Notes under the pieces: model-generated
What the model was told of the DNA's origin: nothing
Database searches by the model: none
What the model saw: only the letters and a program-made list of their open reading frames with translations
Shown: positions 56,473-64,000 of the stretch, one piece after another
Numbering within the stretch: the stretch's first letter is position 1
Layout of the letters: each line of letters opens with the position of its first letter
Assembly (NCBI RefSeq): GCF_902859935.1
Contig: NZ_CADIKI010000002.1
Coordinates: 248,001 to 312,000, forward strand
Origin: Paraburkholderia fynbosensis
GTDB taxonomy: Bacteria; Pseudomonadota; Gammaproteobacteria; Burkholderiales; Burkholderiaceae
Direction of reading: 5' to 3'
DNA length: 64,000 bases
Position numbers and translations under genes: made by a program

Positions 56473-57040
56473 GGATTGGTCGCGCGGACGAGCGGTGCGC
56501 CGTTCGCCGGGTGGGGGCGGCGCGGCGGCGTGGAGGTGCCAGCCGCAATACGCGGGGTCTGCATCAACGCGGTTCTCCGGACAGTCGAAAGTGAGGCGAA
56601 AAATGAAGCAGCGGCATTGTTCGCCGCACTCGCGCGGTGGCCACATCGGCGTCCTTTGCGCGGCGTTCGGCATGCCGTCGAACCCACCACTCTAGCGCGT
56701 GGGCGCCCCGCCCGGCAAGCCGCGCGGCGCATGTGCTGCGGTGAGTTGCAGCTGAGCTCGCTCTCCACGGCCTGTGGATAACTTTGTGGAGAACCTGCCG
56801 ACGAACCGCCGGAAAGGGCTGTCGTGAGCCGCGCGCATCGGAAAGTGCCGCTGTTACCCAGTTATAAACGCCATATAAATCAACGGTATGCCTGGAATCC
56901 ATGCGCGCCGGTGGGAGATCTGGCGGTATCTGTCTGGCAACTCCCGCCATGTGGACACTTTTAACAGTTCAGCGACTACGCTGGACGCGGATAGCCAGTC
57001 GGTCTATTGTCTGTCCGGCCAGTCACGGATATTCCCTCGC
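56473..57040. other. 568-bp divergent gap between lpxK and xseA
   Basis: The gap holds both promoters. AT-rich stretches near 56860-56885 (GTTATAAACGCCATATAAATC) are the best promoter candidates for xseA, and ACTTTTAACAG at about 56957 is another. A minus-strand frame over 56564-56950 looks like non-coding sequence. I see no RNA gene or repeat. Confidence 0.4.
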
Positions 57041-58420
57041 ATGAATCCCGAAAGTCCCTTTTCTTCGTCGGCGGCGCCCGGCGGTGAAGTCGTCGTTCCC
57101 GTTTCCGCGCTCAACCGGGCGATCGGCACGATGCTCGAACGTTCGTTTCCGCTCGTCTGGGTGGCCGGCGAAGTGTCCAACTTCACCCGCGCCGCAAGTG
57201 GCCACTGGTATTTCTCGATCAAGGACGCGCAGGCGCAAATGCGTTGCGTGATGTTCCGGGGACGGGCTCAATATGCCGAGTTCACGCCGCGCGAAGGCGA
57301 CCGCATCGAAGTGCGCGCGCTCGTCACGATGTACGAGCCGCGCGGCGAACTGCAACTGAACGTGGAAGCGGTGCGCCGCACCGGTCAGGGGCGGCTCTAC
57401 GAAGCGTTTCTCCGGCTGAAGGCGCAGCTCGAAGCGGAGGGGCTCTTTGCCGCCGAGCGCAAGCGCGCGTTGCCGACCCATCCGCGGACGATCGGCATCG
57501 TGACGTCGTTGCAGGCCGCGGCGCTGCGTGACGTGCTGACTACGCTGGCGCGCCGTGCCCCACACATTCCGGTGATCGTTTATCCCGCGCCGGTGCAGGG
57601 CATCGGCGTCAGCGGCAAGCTCGCGGCGATGGTCGAGGCGGCCGGCGCGCGGCGCGAAGTCGACGTGCTGATCGTGTGCCGCGGTGGCGGCTCGATCGAA
57701 GACCTGTGGGCGTTCAACGAAGAAGTGCTGGCGCGTGCAATCGCGGAAAGCGCGATTCCCGTGGTGAGCGGCGTCGGTCACGAAACCGATTTCACGATCG
57801 CCGATTTCGCTGCCGACGTGCGCGCGCCGACGCCGACCGGCGCGGCCGAACTCGTCAGCCCGCAGCGCGTGTTGCTGCTGCGCGAACTCGATCATCGGCA
57901 CGCGACGCTCGCGCGCGGCTTCGGCCGCATGATGGAGCGGCGTGCGCAGCAACTCGACTGGCTCGCTCGCCGTCTCGTGTCGCCGGTTGAGCGGCTCACG
58001 CGGCAACGCACGCATCTGCAGCAACTGAGTGTGCGGCTCGCGTCGGCGGGCGCGCGTCCGGTGCGTGACGCGCGAGCACGTTTTTCGCTGCTGCAGATGC
58101 GCTGGCAGCGTTGGCGTCCGGATCTCGCCGCGCATCGGACGAAGCTCGGCAGTCTTTCGCAACGTCTGGACGCGGCCTTGTTGCGCCAGCATGAGCGTCA
58201 GGTCGCGCGGATCGACACGCTAGCCGCACGGCTCGAAGTGCTGAGTCCGCAGCGCACGCTGGAGCGCGGTTATGCCGCGATGATCGACGCGCAGAGCGGG
58301 CGTGCAGTGCGCGCGCCGTCGTCGTTGCGACCGGGGCGGCGCCTGACTGTCCATCTCGCCGAAGGCTCGGCCGACATCGCACTGGCCGACGTGCAAGCGC
58401 GTCTCACGGACGGTTTCTGA
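57041..58420 (+). CDS. xseA: Exodeoxyribonuclease VII large subunit
   Basis: This 459-residue subunit degrades single-stranded DNA with XseB. An N-terminal OB-fold domain ([24 protein letters not shown] region) is followed by the catalytic domain [33 protein letters not shown] and [26 protein letters not shown] landmarks, then a long coiled-coil region and the C-terminal LERGYAAM. The ATG at 57041 is chosen over an upstream in-frame start at 56888. No xseB gene is seen next to it. Confidence 0.94.
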   Translation: MNPESPFSSSAAPGGEVVVPVSALNRAIGTMLERSFPLVWVAGEVSNFTRAASGHWYFSIKDAQAQMRCVMFRGRAQYAEFTPREGDRIEVRALVTMYEPRGELQLNVEAVRRTGQGRLYEAFLRLKAQLEAEGLFAAERKRALPTHPRTIGIVTSLQAAALRDVLTTLARRAPHIPVIVYPAPVQGIGVSGKLAAMVEAAGARREVDVLIVCRGGGSIEDLWAFNEEVLARAIAESAIPVVSGVGHETDFTIADFAADVRAPTPTGAAELVSPQRVLLLRELDHRHATLARGFGRMMERRAQQLDWLARRLVSPVERLTRQRTHLQQLSVRLASAGARPVRDARARFSLLQMRWQRWRPDLAAHRTKLGSLSQRLDAALLRQHERQVARIDTLAARLEVLSPQRTLERGYAAMIDAQSGRAVRAPSSLRPGRRLTVHLAEGSADIALADVQARLTDGF

Positions 58421-58547
58421 CACTTCGCCGACATTCGCGACAGCCGTCCTTGCAGCGAGCGGATGAGCCGGGCACGGGCCATGCGATCGCACTGATTACG
58501 CTGCGCGCGCGGTCTGTTTTCCGCTGCCGGGCGTAAAGTCCGTTGGT

Positions 58548-58576
58548 TTGCGGGGTTATTCCAACTCGCCTACAAT
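58548..58576 (+). promoter_or_regulatory. sodB promoter
   Basis: TTGCGG (58548-58553), 17 bp, TACAAT (58571-58576). It lies 64 bp upstream of the sodB ATG. Confidence 0.62.
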
Positions 58577-58639
58577 CGAGTGCTCATAAGCGTTATCCGC
58601 AGACTCCCCCACAACAGATACAGACAGAAGGAAAGCACC

Positions 58640-59218
58640 ATGGAACATACGCTCCCGCCGCTGCCGTTCGCGAAAAACGCACTCGCTCCGCACATGTCGG
58701 AAGAGACGCTCGAGTTTCACTACGGCAAGCATCACCAGACCTATGTGACCAACCTGAATAATCTGATCAAGGGCACGGAGTTCGAAAACCTGTCGCTGGA
58801 AGAGATCGTCAAGAAGTCGTCGGGCGGCGTGTTCAACAACTCAGCTCAAGTGTGGAACCACACGTTCTTCTGGAACAGCCTCTCGCCGCAAGGTGGTGGT
58901 GCACCGACCGGCGCGCTGGCCGACGCGATCAACGCCAAGTGGGGTTCGTTCGACAAGTTCAAGGAAGAATTCGCGAAGACCGCAGTCGGCACGTTCGGCT
59001 CCGGCTGGGCATGGCTCGTGAAGAAGGCCGACGGTTCGCTCGACCTCGTGTCGACGAGCAACGCCGCTACGCCCCTGACCACGGATGCCAAGGCACTGCT
59101 GACGATCGACGTGTGGGAACACGCGTACTACATCGACTACCGCAACGCGCGTCCGAAGTTCGTCGAAGCGTACTGGAACATCGTCAACTGGGAATTCGCG
59201 TCGAAGAACTTCGCGTGA
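58640..59218 (+). CDS. sodB: Superoxide dismutase [Fe]
   Basis: This 192-residue cytoplasmic enzyme dismutates superoxide. The metal ligands are in [23 protein letters not shown] and [13 protein letters not shown]. The iron-type marks are [10 protein letters not shown] and FGSGWAWLV. The ATG at 58640 follows AAGGAAAG. It is the last recognisable core gene before the accessory island. Confidence 0.96.
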   Translation: MEHTLPPLPFAKNALAPHMSEETLEFHYGKHHQTYVTNLNNLIKGTEFENLSLEEIVKKSSGGVFNNSAQVWNHTFFWNSLSPQGGGAPTGALADAINAKWGSFDKFKEEFAKTAVGTFGSGWAWLVKKADGSLDLVSTSNAATPLTTDAKALLTIDVWEHAYYIDYRNARPKFVEAYWNIVNWEFASKNFA

Positions 59219-59234
59219 GATTGCTGTTCCGTGA

Positions 59235-59302
59235 CAATAAAGTTTGGAAACGGCAACAAAGTTTGGAAAGTGGGCAGGGAGCCACGCAATAAACATTGGA
59301 AA
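59235..59302 (+). repeat. Three imperfect 16-bp repeats, candidate IS end
   Basis: CAATAAAGTTTGGAAA (59235-59250), CAACAAAGTTTGGAAA (59254-59269) and CAATAAACATTGGAAA (59287-59302) occur 17-35 bp or more past the sodB stop, preceded by TGTTCCGTGA at 59226. Repeated boxes next to a TGT tip resemble IS21-family ends, where transposase binds multiple repeats. No transposase is present here, so this would be a solo end. Confidence 0.5.
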
Positions 59303-59316
59303 CTGTAGCCAATCTG

Positions 59317-59343
59317 AAAGCCCTCTACGCGAGGGCTTTTTTG
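59317..59343 (+). terminator. Terminator after sodB and the repeat region
   Basis: AAAGCCCTC, loop TACGC, GAGGGCTTTTTT. Intrinsic terminator about 100 bp past sodB; it may be the original sodB terminator, pushed away by the inserted repeats. Confidence 0.9.
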
Positions 59344-59587
59344 TGGCCGTCTCCGTGGCTAAGGCGGTTGCCACGAGTGGAAGGGCTAAAAGGCCATCGC
59401 CCGACGGTGGTGATCGGCGCTCTGCGGCCCCTCAAAATGCAGGCTGAAGCCGACGGCTGAGACTTCGCTAACCGTCTCCGTGCGGTCAAGCCGGTAGAAT
59501 TTGCGTAAAGGCCTACTTGGCACCTGGGCTTCGCCATAACCAGTTCACGTAGCACGTGAGTAGGAGACAACCATACAAAGGGGGGAG

Positions 59588-61230
59588 ATGGCATCTGCTA
59601 AGCGAGACTTTGAGCGATTTGTATCGTGGCTGCATCTGCCGGCCACCCAAGCCCCGCCAGAGGTGAAACGACTGGCGAACCTTGCCTTGGCTAACTTTGA
59701 TGGGCTGGCTCAGACCGTTCGCCAGCACAGTCAGCGGTCCACCTACTTGGTCGATCACGCCCGCAGGACCCTGGCCCAGACGTCCGACGGACCGCCCGAC
59801 ATCCAAGCTGTGGTGGCTGATGGCGTCTGGCCGTGGCAACGGCTGCGGAACATGACTATCGGCCCCTTCCGAGGCTTTCGGATGCCCGAGTCCTTCGATC
59901 TACAAAAGCGGGTCATCCTATTCTACGGCCCCAACGGCAGCGGCAAAACCAGCTTTTGCGAGGGCCTGGAATATGGCCTGCTGGGCTCAGTCGAAGAGGC
60001 CGAGAGCAAACGCATCGACGGACGCACGTATCTCGCCAACCTCCACGCGCGCCGCTTTGAGCCACCTGCCCTGCGGGCGACCGACAAGCAGAACCGGGAA
60101 GTCGCGGTCAACTCAAACCCGGACACATTCCGGTTCTGCTTCATCGAGAAGAATCGGATCGACGCGTTCTCCCGAATCGCCGCTCGGCCGCCCGCTCAAC
60201 GCACCGAACTAATCGCCACACTGTTCGGAATGGACAAGTTCAACGAGTTCGTGGGCCACTTTAATGAGTCCATTGATCAGCAGCTCGTGCTGACCGCCAC
60301 CAAGCAACTCGCGCTGACTGGAAAGCGCAACGCCCTGGTCACCGACCAAGCCATGGTCAATGGCGAGGCGAAAGCCCTGCTGGACTTGGCGAACGAAGAG
60401 GCTGCCCTCGCCCTTACGCACTCTGCGGGTATGACGTATGCGGGACTCAAGGCGTTTATCGGCACAGCCGACGCGCCCGGCTGCGCATCCTCAGTGAAGG
60501 CCATATTCGGTGCCTAGGCTTGGCGATCTTGCTCGCCAAGGGCCAGAGCATCCAAAGCCCACTGATCGTGTTCGATGACGCGATCAACGCCATCGATCAC
60601 GACCATCGTAGCGGCATCCGCGAGACGATCTTCGAGAGCGACCATTTCGCTCAAACACAGCTCATCGTCACTTGCCACAGCAACGAGTTCATCAAGGACA
60701 TCCAACAGCACTTGCCTGCTCAGCGGCGCGGCGATTGCCAGGTCTATCTGTTCCGCAACCACACCGGCAACTACCAACCTCGCGTGACGGGCAATGTCCC
60801 GAGCAAGAACTATGTGATGAAGGCCCGCGCGTCAAAAGACGCGCTGGACCACCGCGAGGCCCTCGCGTCTTGCCGGCAGGGGCTCGAGATGCTCTCTGAG
60901 AAAGTGTGGCGGTGGCTGGCCAGCCACGACTTGGGCGTGCTGAATCTGCAACTCGCTGGGGTCGGCGCGGAGCCCGGTTTGCGCAATCTTTGTGAGGCGC
61001 TCCGCAAACGGCTAGAAGACGCGGCGACCTTCAACCACGCCAATAAGCCGGTGCTGGTGGCCGCCTACAGCCGGATTCTTGGCATCCCGGCCGCCAACCT
61101 AGTCTGGTCCTATCTGAACAAGGGCACACACGAAGAAGCGAACCGGGACGACTTCGACGCTAATCTTGTGGAGACGGTTGTCCGAACCCTTGAGGCGCTG
61201 GATGACCTTGACCTTCGCGTAGGCCGGTAG
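59588..61230 (+). pseudogene. Broken RecF/SMC-like AAA ATPase
   Basis: The first frame (59588-60517, 309 residues) has Walker A FYGPNGSGKTSF at 112-123 and the region after it (FCFIEKNRIDAFSRI). It then ends at a stop in a Gly/Ala stretch. In another frame the sequence resumes: codons from 60481 read LRILSEGHIRCLGLAILLAKG, the ABC signature LSEGH, and continue as IVFDDAINAIDHDHR (Walker B and D-loop) and LIVTCHSNEFIKDI (switch His), to the stop at 61230. The shift of frame lies near 60400-60480. The joined length (about 545 residues) is short for a coiled-coil ATPase, so an internal deletion is likely. Ribosome spacing at the ATG is poor. Confidence 0.72.
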
Positions 61231-61244
61231 CCCTCGCTACGCGT

Positions 61245-61706
61245 TTGCATGAGTTCGGGTTGCTACCAGAGGAGAGCAGAAAAATCTTCGTTCAAACCGT
61301 GAGCGCATATGCCATTAGTGTCGAAGACGTGCACGCGCTCGATGACGAGAACATTCGCAGCATGTTCACTGATGCTGAATTCGACGCGCTTATCGCTAGG
61401 GTCCGCGCAGACCTACTGCCAAGGCTGGGCAGTGTGCGCGAAAAGGAACAGGATGGATACCGAGCTGACGAACCTGCCGATGAACACATGGAACATATGT
61501 TCGAAAGGTTCAAGACGCTGAAGGACAAGTTCGGCGATGACGCGGAAGCCGTGCGGATCATTGATCGCGAGATCGATCTGGCAAAAGACTGGATCAACGA
61601 CAACGACCGTGTACGTCCAGATAGGGCGTCCCGATCACTCGGCATAGCCGGGACCATCGACAAGCCACATGGCACCCGGAGCATTTTCGACGATGTTGAT
61701 GTCTGA
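61245..61706 (+). CDS. Orphan helical fragment, probably a C-terminal remnant
   Basis: I do not recognise this gene. The 153-residue frame has a TTG as its first possible start, and an in-frame stop at 61203 closes the frame upstream; there is no ribosome site. The protein is acidic and helical (VSAYAISVEDVHALDD, DADAEAVRIIDREI-like FGDDAEAVRIIDREIDLA) and looks like the C-terminal end of a longer protein, possibly a large NTPase of the same defence type. It begins 14 bp after the broken ATPase and may be debris of the same event. Confidence 0.45.
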   Translation: MHEFGLLPEESRKIFVQTVSAYAISVEDVHALDDENIRSMFTDAEFDALIARVRADLLPRLGSVREKEQDGYRADEPADEHMEHMFERFKTLKDKFGDDAEAVRIIDREIDLAKDWINDNDRVRPDRASRSLGIAGTIDKPHGTRSIFDDVDV

Positions 61707-62193
61707 GAAGCCGGCTCTATTGGGCGTGTCCCTCCGCAGCTGTCGCTCGTCAACGGCGCGTTGGCTCAAGTCAAGCTGCGTGATGGATGCGGAATCGTAG
61801 TTCAGCGACTAGCGTAACCAAGCCACAAGGCCGATCGTTTTTCCCGACGTGGGACCGAGTGCGGCCAGAAACCGCCGGTCGTTGGAAACCTCGCACGGAC
61901 AATCGAGCGACGCTTCTTATCCAAACCCAGCCATTGGTCTCGGATCGTTCAGATCCCGAACACCCGAACGCAGTCATCCGTCCAGCTTCGCGGCCGACAA
62001 CTTAGGAGGGAAGGTTGGTACCCTTCATGTGAAATTTAGGATAGCAGCGAGTCGCGTGGCGAGGTTGGATGGCCCTTTACCGTATCGGCGAGCCAAATGA
62101 CGGCCTAACGATAGCTCACGTCGCCGAAGGACCAAATGTGCCGACTTGAAATGTCTGAGTGGGCTGAACATTCCGGTGAGGTATAGTTTTGCC
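61707..62193. other. 487-bp non-coding stretch within the island
   Basis: No convincing gene, repeat or RNA was seen. Short frames on both strands have no ribosome sites. Just before the next gene a TATAGT box (62182-62187) lies 6 bp upstream of the ATG. The stretch may be remains of a deleted gene between the two island parts. Confidence 0.5.
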
Positions 62194-63111
62194 ATGAGCA
62201 CATCTTCTGCCCCACGCCCCTACCATCGCTGCTTCGTCAGCGGCAACGATCCTGAGGCGACCAATCGTCTGGCCGAAATGGTGCGGGCGTGCGGCATTGA
62301 GGCCGCCAGCGCGGCCGAGATGCGGGTCGGGGAAACAATCACTAAGGAGGTGATTCGGCTGATTACGGATGCGGATTTCATCGCCGCCGTGATCACTGAC
62401 GGCCCCCAGACGGCGGTCGCGTACGAATTGGGTGTTGCCCAGGGACTGGGCAAGCCGGCTTTCGTGATTTTTGCCAGCAGTCCAAGCATCGATCTTGCCA
62501 ATGCCTACGTGGTGGCAGTCGAAGACGGGATGCACTTGGAAGGTGCCGTCGAGGATCTCGATCGGTTCGTCCGTCACGCCAAGCGGCCCGGCCGAATGGG
62601 CCAGGATAGCAAAAGCCGTACCGTCCATTCTCTCGACTGGGCGCGCAAAGAACTCGACGAACTACGGGTGTCAACAAGCCCTGATCGTTACCAGCGGTTT
62701 GAGAGGCTGTGCGCCAAGATATTTCGGGCAACGGGTGCTGAGGTTTCAGAGGTCGGTCAGGATCAAACGATCGGCGCGGATCTGATCGTTTGGCTCAACG
62801 ATATCGCCTTTGAACTGGGCGGCCCGACGCTTGTGGAATGCAAGTTTTATGGCGGCGGTGTCGGGAGCGTTCTCAAAAACTCGGAAGAGACCGTCCGGCG
62901 CATAGAAAGGGTTATGGAGCGCAGCGATGCAAAGCTAGCGCTGTTGGTCTACGACCATGACCGTAAAACGCCGCCTCCGAGCCTGTTCGAGACGCCGCGG
63001 GTGTTGTCGTTTGCGGTCGAGGATCTGATTGCGTCAATTGAGAATCTCGAGCTTGATACCGTGGTCCTCAAGCGCCGCGATCGTGCATTATTTGCGAAGC
63101 GTGCGCAATGA
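62194..63111 (+). CDS. TIR/deoxyribosyltransferase-like domain fused to PD-(D/E)XK nuclease
   Basis: I do not recognise a named family for the whole 305-residue protein. Residues 10-130 look like a TIR or nucleoside 2-deoxyribosyltransferase-like alpha/beta domain: RCFVSGNDPEATNRLAEMV, ITDADFIAAVIT, and QTAVAYELGVAQGLGKPAFV, with Glu78 in the place of the catalytic or ligand Glu. Residues 165-280 carry an endonuclease-like fold of the Mrr/PD-(D/E)XK type: Glu170, GADLIVW (Asp196), and TLVECKFYG (Glu215, Lys217). The ATG at 62194 is preceded by TATAGT, so the transcript may be leaderless. The next gene is coupled by ATGA overlap. Confidence 0.75.
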   Translation: MSTSSAPRPYHRCFVSGNDPEATNRLAEMVRACGIEAASAAEMRVGETITKEVIRLITDADFIAAVITDGPQTAVAYELGVAQGLGKPAFVIFASSPSIDLANAYVVAVEDGMHLEGAVEDLDRFVRHAKRPGRMGQDSKSRTVHSLDWARKELDELRVSTSPDRYQRFERLCAKIFRATGAEVSEVGQDQTIGADLIVWLNDIAFELGGPTLVECKFYGGGVGSVLKNSEETVRRIERVMERSDAKLALLVYDHDRKTPPPSLFETPRVLSFAVEDLIASIENLELDTVVLKRRDRALFAKRAQ

Positions 63112-63659
63112 GCATCGATTCGTCGTGGGTCGCGAACGAGCTCACAGCCATCGACGCACTTGGCCACGTGCCGCAAGAAAAGGGCAAGCGCCTGGAGACG
63201 CTGGTAACAACAATCTTTTCGCTGGTCTCCGGCCTCCAGTATGAGGGGACTAACCTCCTCAATTTTTATCGGACGGAGGAAATTGACCTTCTATATTGGA
63301 ACGACCGCGAGCGCGACGGTGTCCATTTCCTCGACTGTCCGTTGATTATTGAGTGCAAGAGTTCGAAGACGCCACTTTCGGGCCGCGACCTGCGTTATTT
63401 CGCAACGACGCTCCGCGATAAAGGCCGTAGCAGCGGTGTACTCGTGGCGCTGGCCGGAGTGGCCGGCGACGAGGAAGCAGTCACGGCAGGCTTCTACCAT
63501 ATGACGGTTGCCCTTATTGAAGGCGTCACCGTACTCGTAGTCACACGGGATGATCTGCTCGCACTGAAATCGGGCGCGGATCTGGTTACGTTGCTAAAGC
63601 GGCGTCTGCTTTCTGTCGTGAAATCGCAGGTTCTTCAGGCGGCCGCAGCCTCGAGCTAG
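63108..63659 (+). CDS. PD-(D/E)XK restriction endonuclease-like protein
   Basis: This 183-residue protein has its own nuclease-like core: Glu30 (KRLETLVTTIF), TEEIDLLYWND (Asp60), and PLIIECKSSKTP (Glu82, Lys84). The spacing Glu-30-Asp-22-ExK closely mirrors the core of the upstream gene (26 and 19). There is no added domain. It starts by ATGA overlap with the upstream gene, which implies equimolar products that may form a hetero-complex. It has no methyltransferase neighbour in the window, so it is not a classical restriction pair. The function is inferred. Confidence 0.72.
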   Translation: MSIDSSWVANELTAIDALGHVPQEKGKRLETLVTTIFSLVSGLQYEGTNLLNFYRTEEIDLLYWNDRERDGVHFLDCPLIIECKSSKTPLSGRDLRYFATTLRDKGRSSGVLVALAGVAGDEEAVTAGFYHMTVALIEGVTVLVVTRDDLLALKSGADLVTLLKRRLLSVVKSQVLQAAAASS

Positions 63660-63807
63660 GAGCTTAAACACCGAAAAGTCCGTCGTCCAAAATGCGCCTT
63701 AGTTCTCAGCGCAAAAAAACGAAGCGGATCTAGGTCGGGATTGGAACAATCGGTTCCTTGGCCATGATCATGCAGTCGGCATCGAGGGTTGGTCGCGTCG
63801 ATGCGGA

Positions 63808-64000
63808 CTACGGACAGCGAACCGCTCGAAGGGCGCGTTGCAAATAGCCCAGAAGATCCGCCAGCTTTTGCTTGTCTGCAATCCGAATCCAGACGGTCGG
63901 CAAAAGGCCAAACTTGGCTAAGGCGGTTTGTATCGTGGAAGGCGGGTGTGTTGGGAGGAGACCTTCACGTCGACTCGCCATGGTGAGTTCTGCTTCGTCC
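63808..64000 (-). CDS. Partial hypothetical frame at the right edge
   Basis: On the minus strand a frame runs from the window edge to a TAG at 63808. It passes an ATG at 63981 (57 residues, MASRREGLLPTHPPSTIQTA start) but stays open further upstream, so it may be the C-terminal end of a gene outside the window. The product has a helical look (WIRIADKQKLADLLGYL). The family is unknown; the evidence is weak. Confidence 0.3.
   Translation of the reverse strand, partial: DEAELTMASRREGLLPTHPPSTIQTALAKFGLLPTVWIRIADKQKLADLLGYLQRALRAVRCP

Noticed and set aside
56564..56950. Minus-strand frame between lpxK and xseA
   Set aside because: Its composition is like a shadow frame and it covers the AT-rich promoter region; no family pattern is seen.
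61707..62193. Small gene or RNA in the island gap
   Set aside because: No frame with start, ribosome site and protein-like composition, and no convincing stem-loop was found.

Overview
The window is GC-rich chromosomal DNA that reads as a Burkholderiaceae betaproteobacterium, most likely Paraburkholderia or Burkholderia. This rests on the mix of housekeeping blocks (lpxK, a Trm112-like gene, kdsB and adk; rpsT and murJ; argG and argF), the kynBUA operon divergent from an Lrp-type regulator, and a short palindromic repeat that I recall as common in these genomes. No rRNA, tRNA or CRISPR array was found.

Layout. 1-3250: a zinc-uptake operon on the minus strand (zur, znuA, znuC, znuB running off the left edge), with a likely Zur box over its promoter. 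3360-14165: a polyol utilisation regulon. The plus strand carries an SDR polyol dehydrogenase, a SmoEFGK-type ABC importer with an embedded HAD phosphatase, and a DUF1330 gene. The minus strand carries a SorC-type regulator, xylulokinase and an arabinitol/mannitol dehydrogenase. The two outward transcripts start from nearly identical promoter-operators about 10.7 kb apart. 14437-22579: a second, AraC-governed sugar/polyol cluster with a ribose-type ABC importer, a zinc alcohol dehydrogenase, an FGGY kinase and an L-xylulose-reductase-like SDR. 22614-26161: kynurenine pathway genes and their regulator.

26321-58420 is mostly core genome: msrA, a cyclopropane synthase, pdxH, tcdA, a thioredoxin-TPR chaperone, pirin, amiC, tsaE, queG, ogt, xerD, an acyl-CoA synthetase, plsY, yajQ, murB, argG, argF, rpsT, murJ, adk, kdsB, lpxK and xseA. 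Stem-loop terminators and a repeated palindrome fused to ribosome binding sites lie between them.

58640-64000: sodB marks the end of the core block. Right after its stop lie three copies of a 16-bp motif that look like an insertion-sequence end. Then comes an accessory island with AT-richer, atypical sequence: a broken RecF/SMC-like ATPase, an orphan C-terminal fragment, an empty stretch, and an intact two-gene operon at 62194-63659. The first gene joins a TIR/deoxyribosyltransferase-like domain to a PD-(D/E)XK nuclease domain. The second is a separate PD-(D/E)XK protein overlapping it by 4 bp. I do not recognise this pair as a named system. It is the best candidate in the window for an undescribed defence module.
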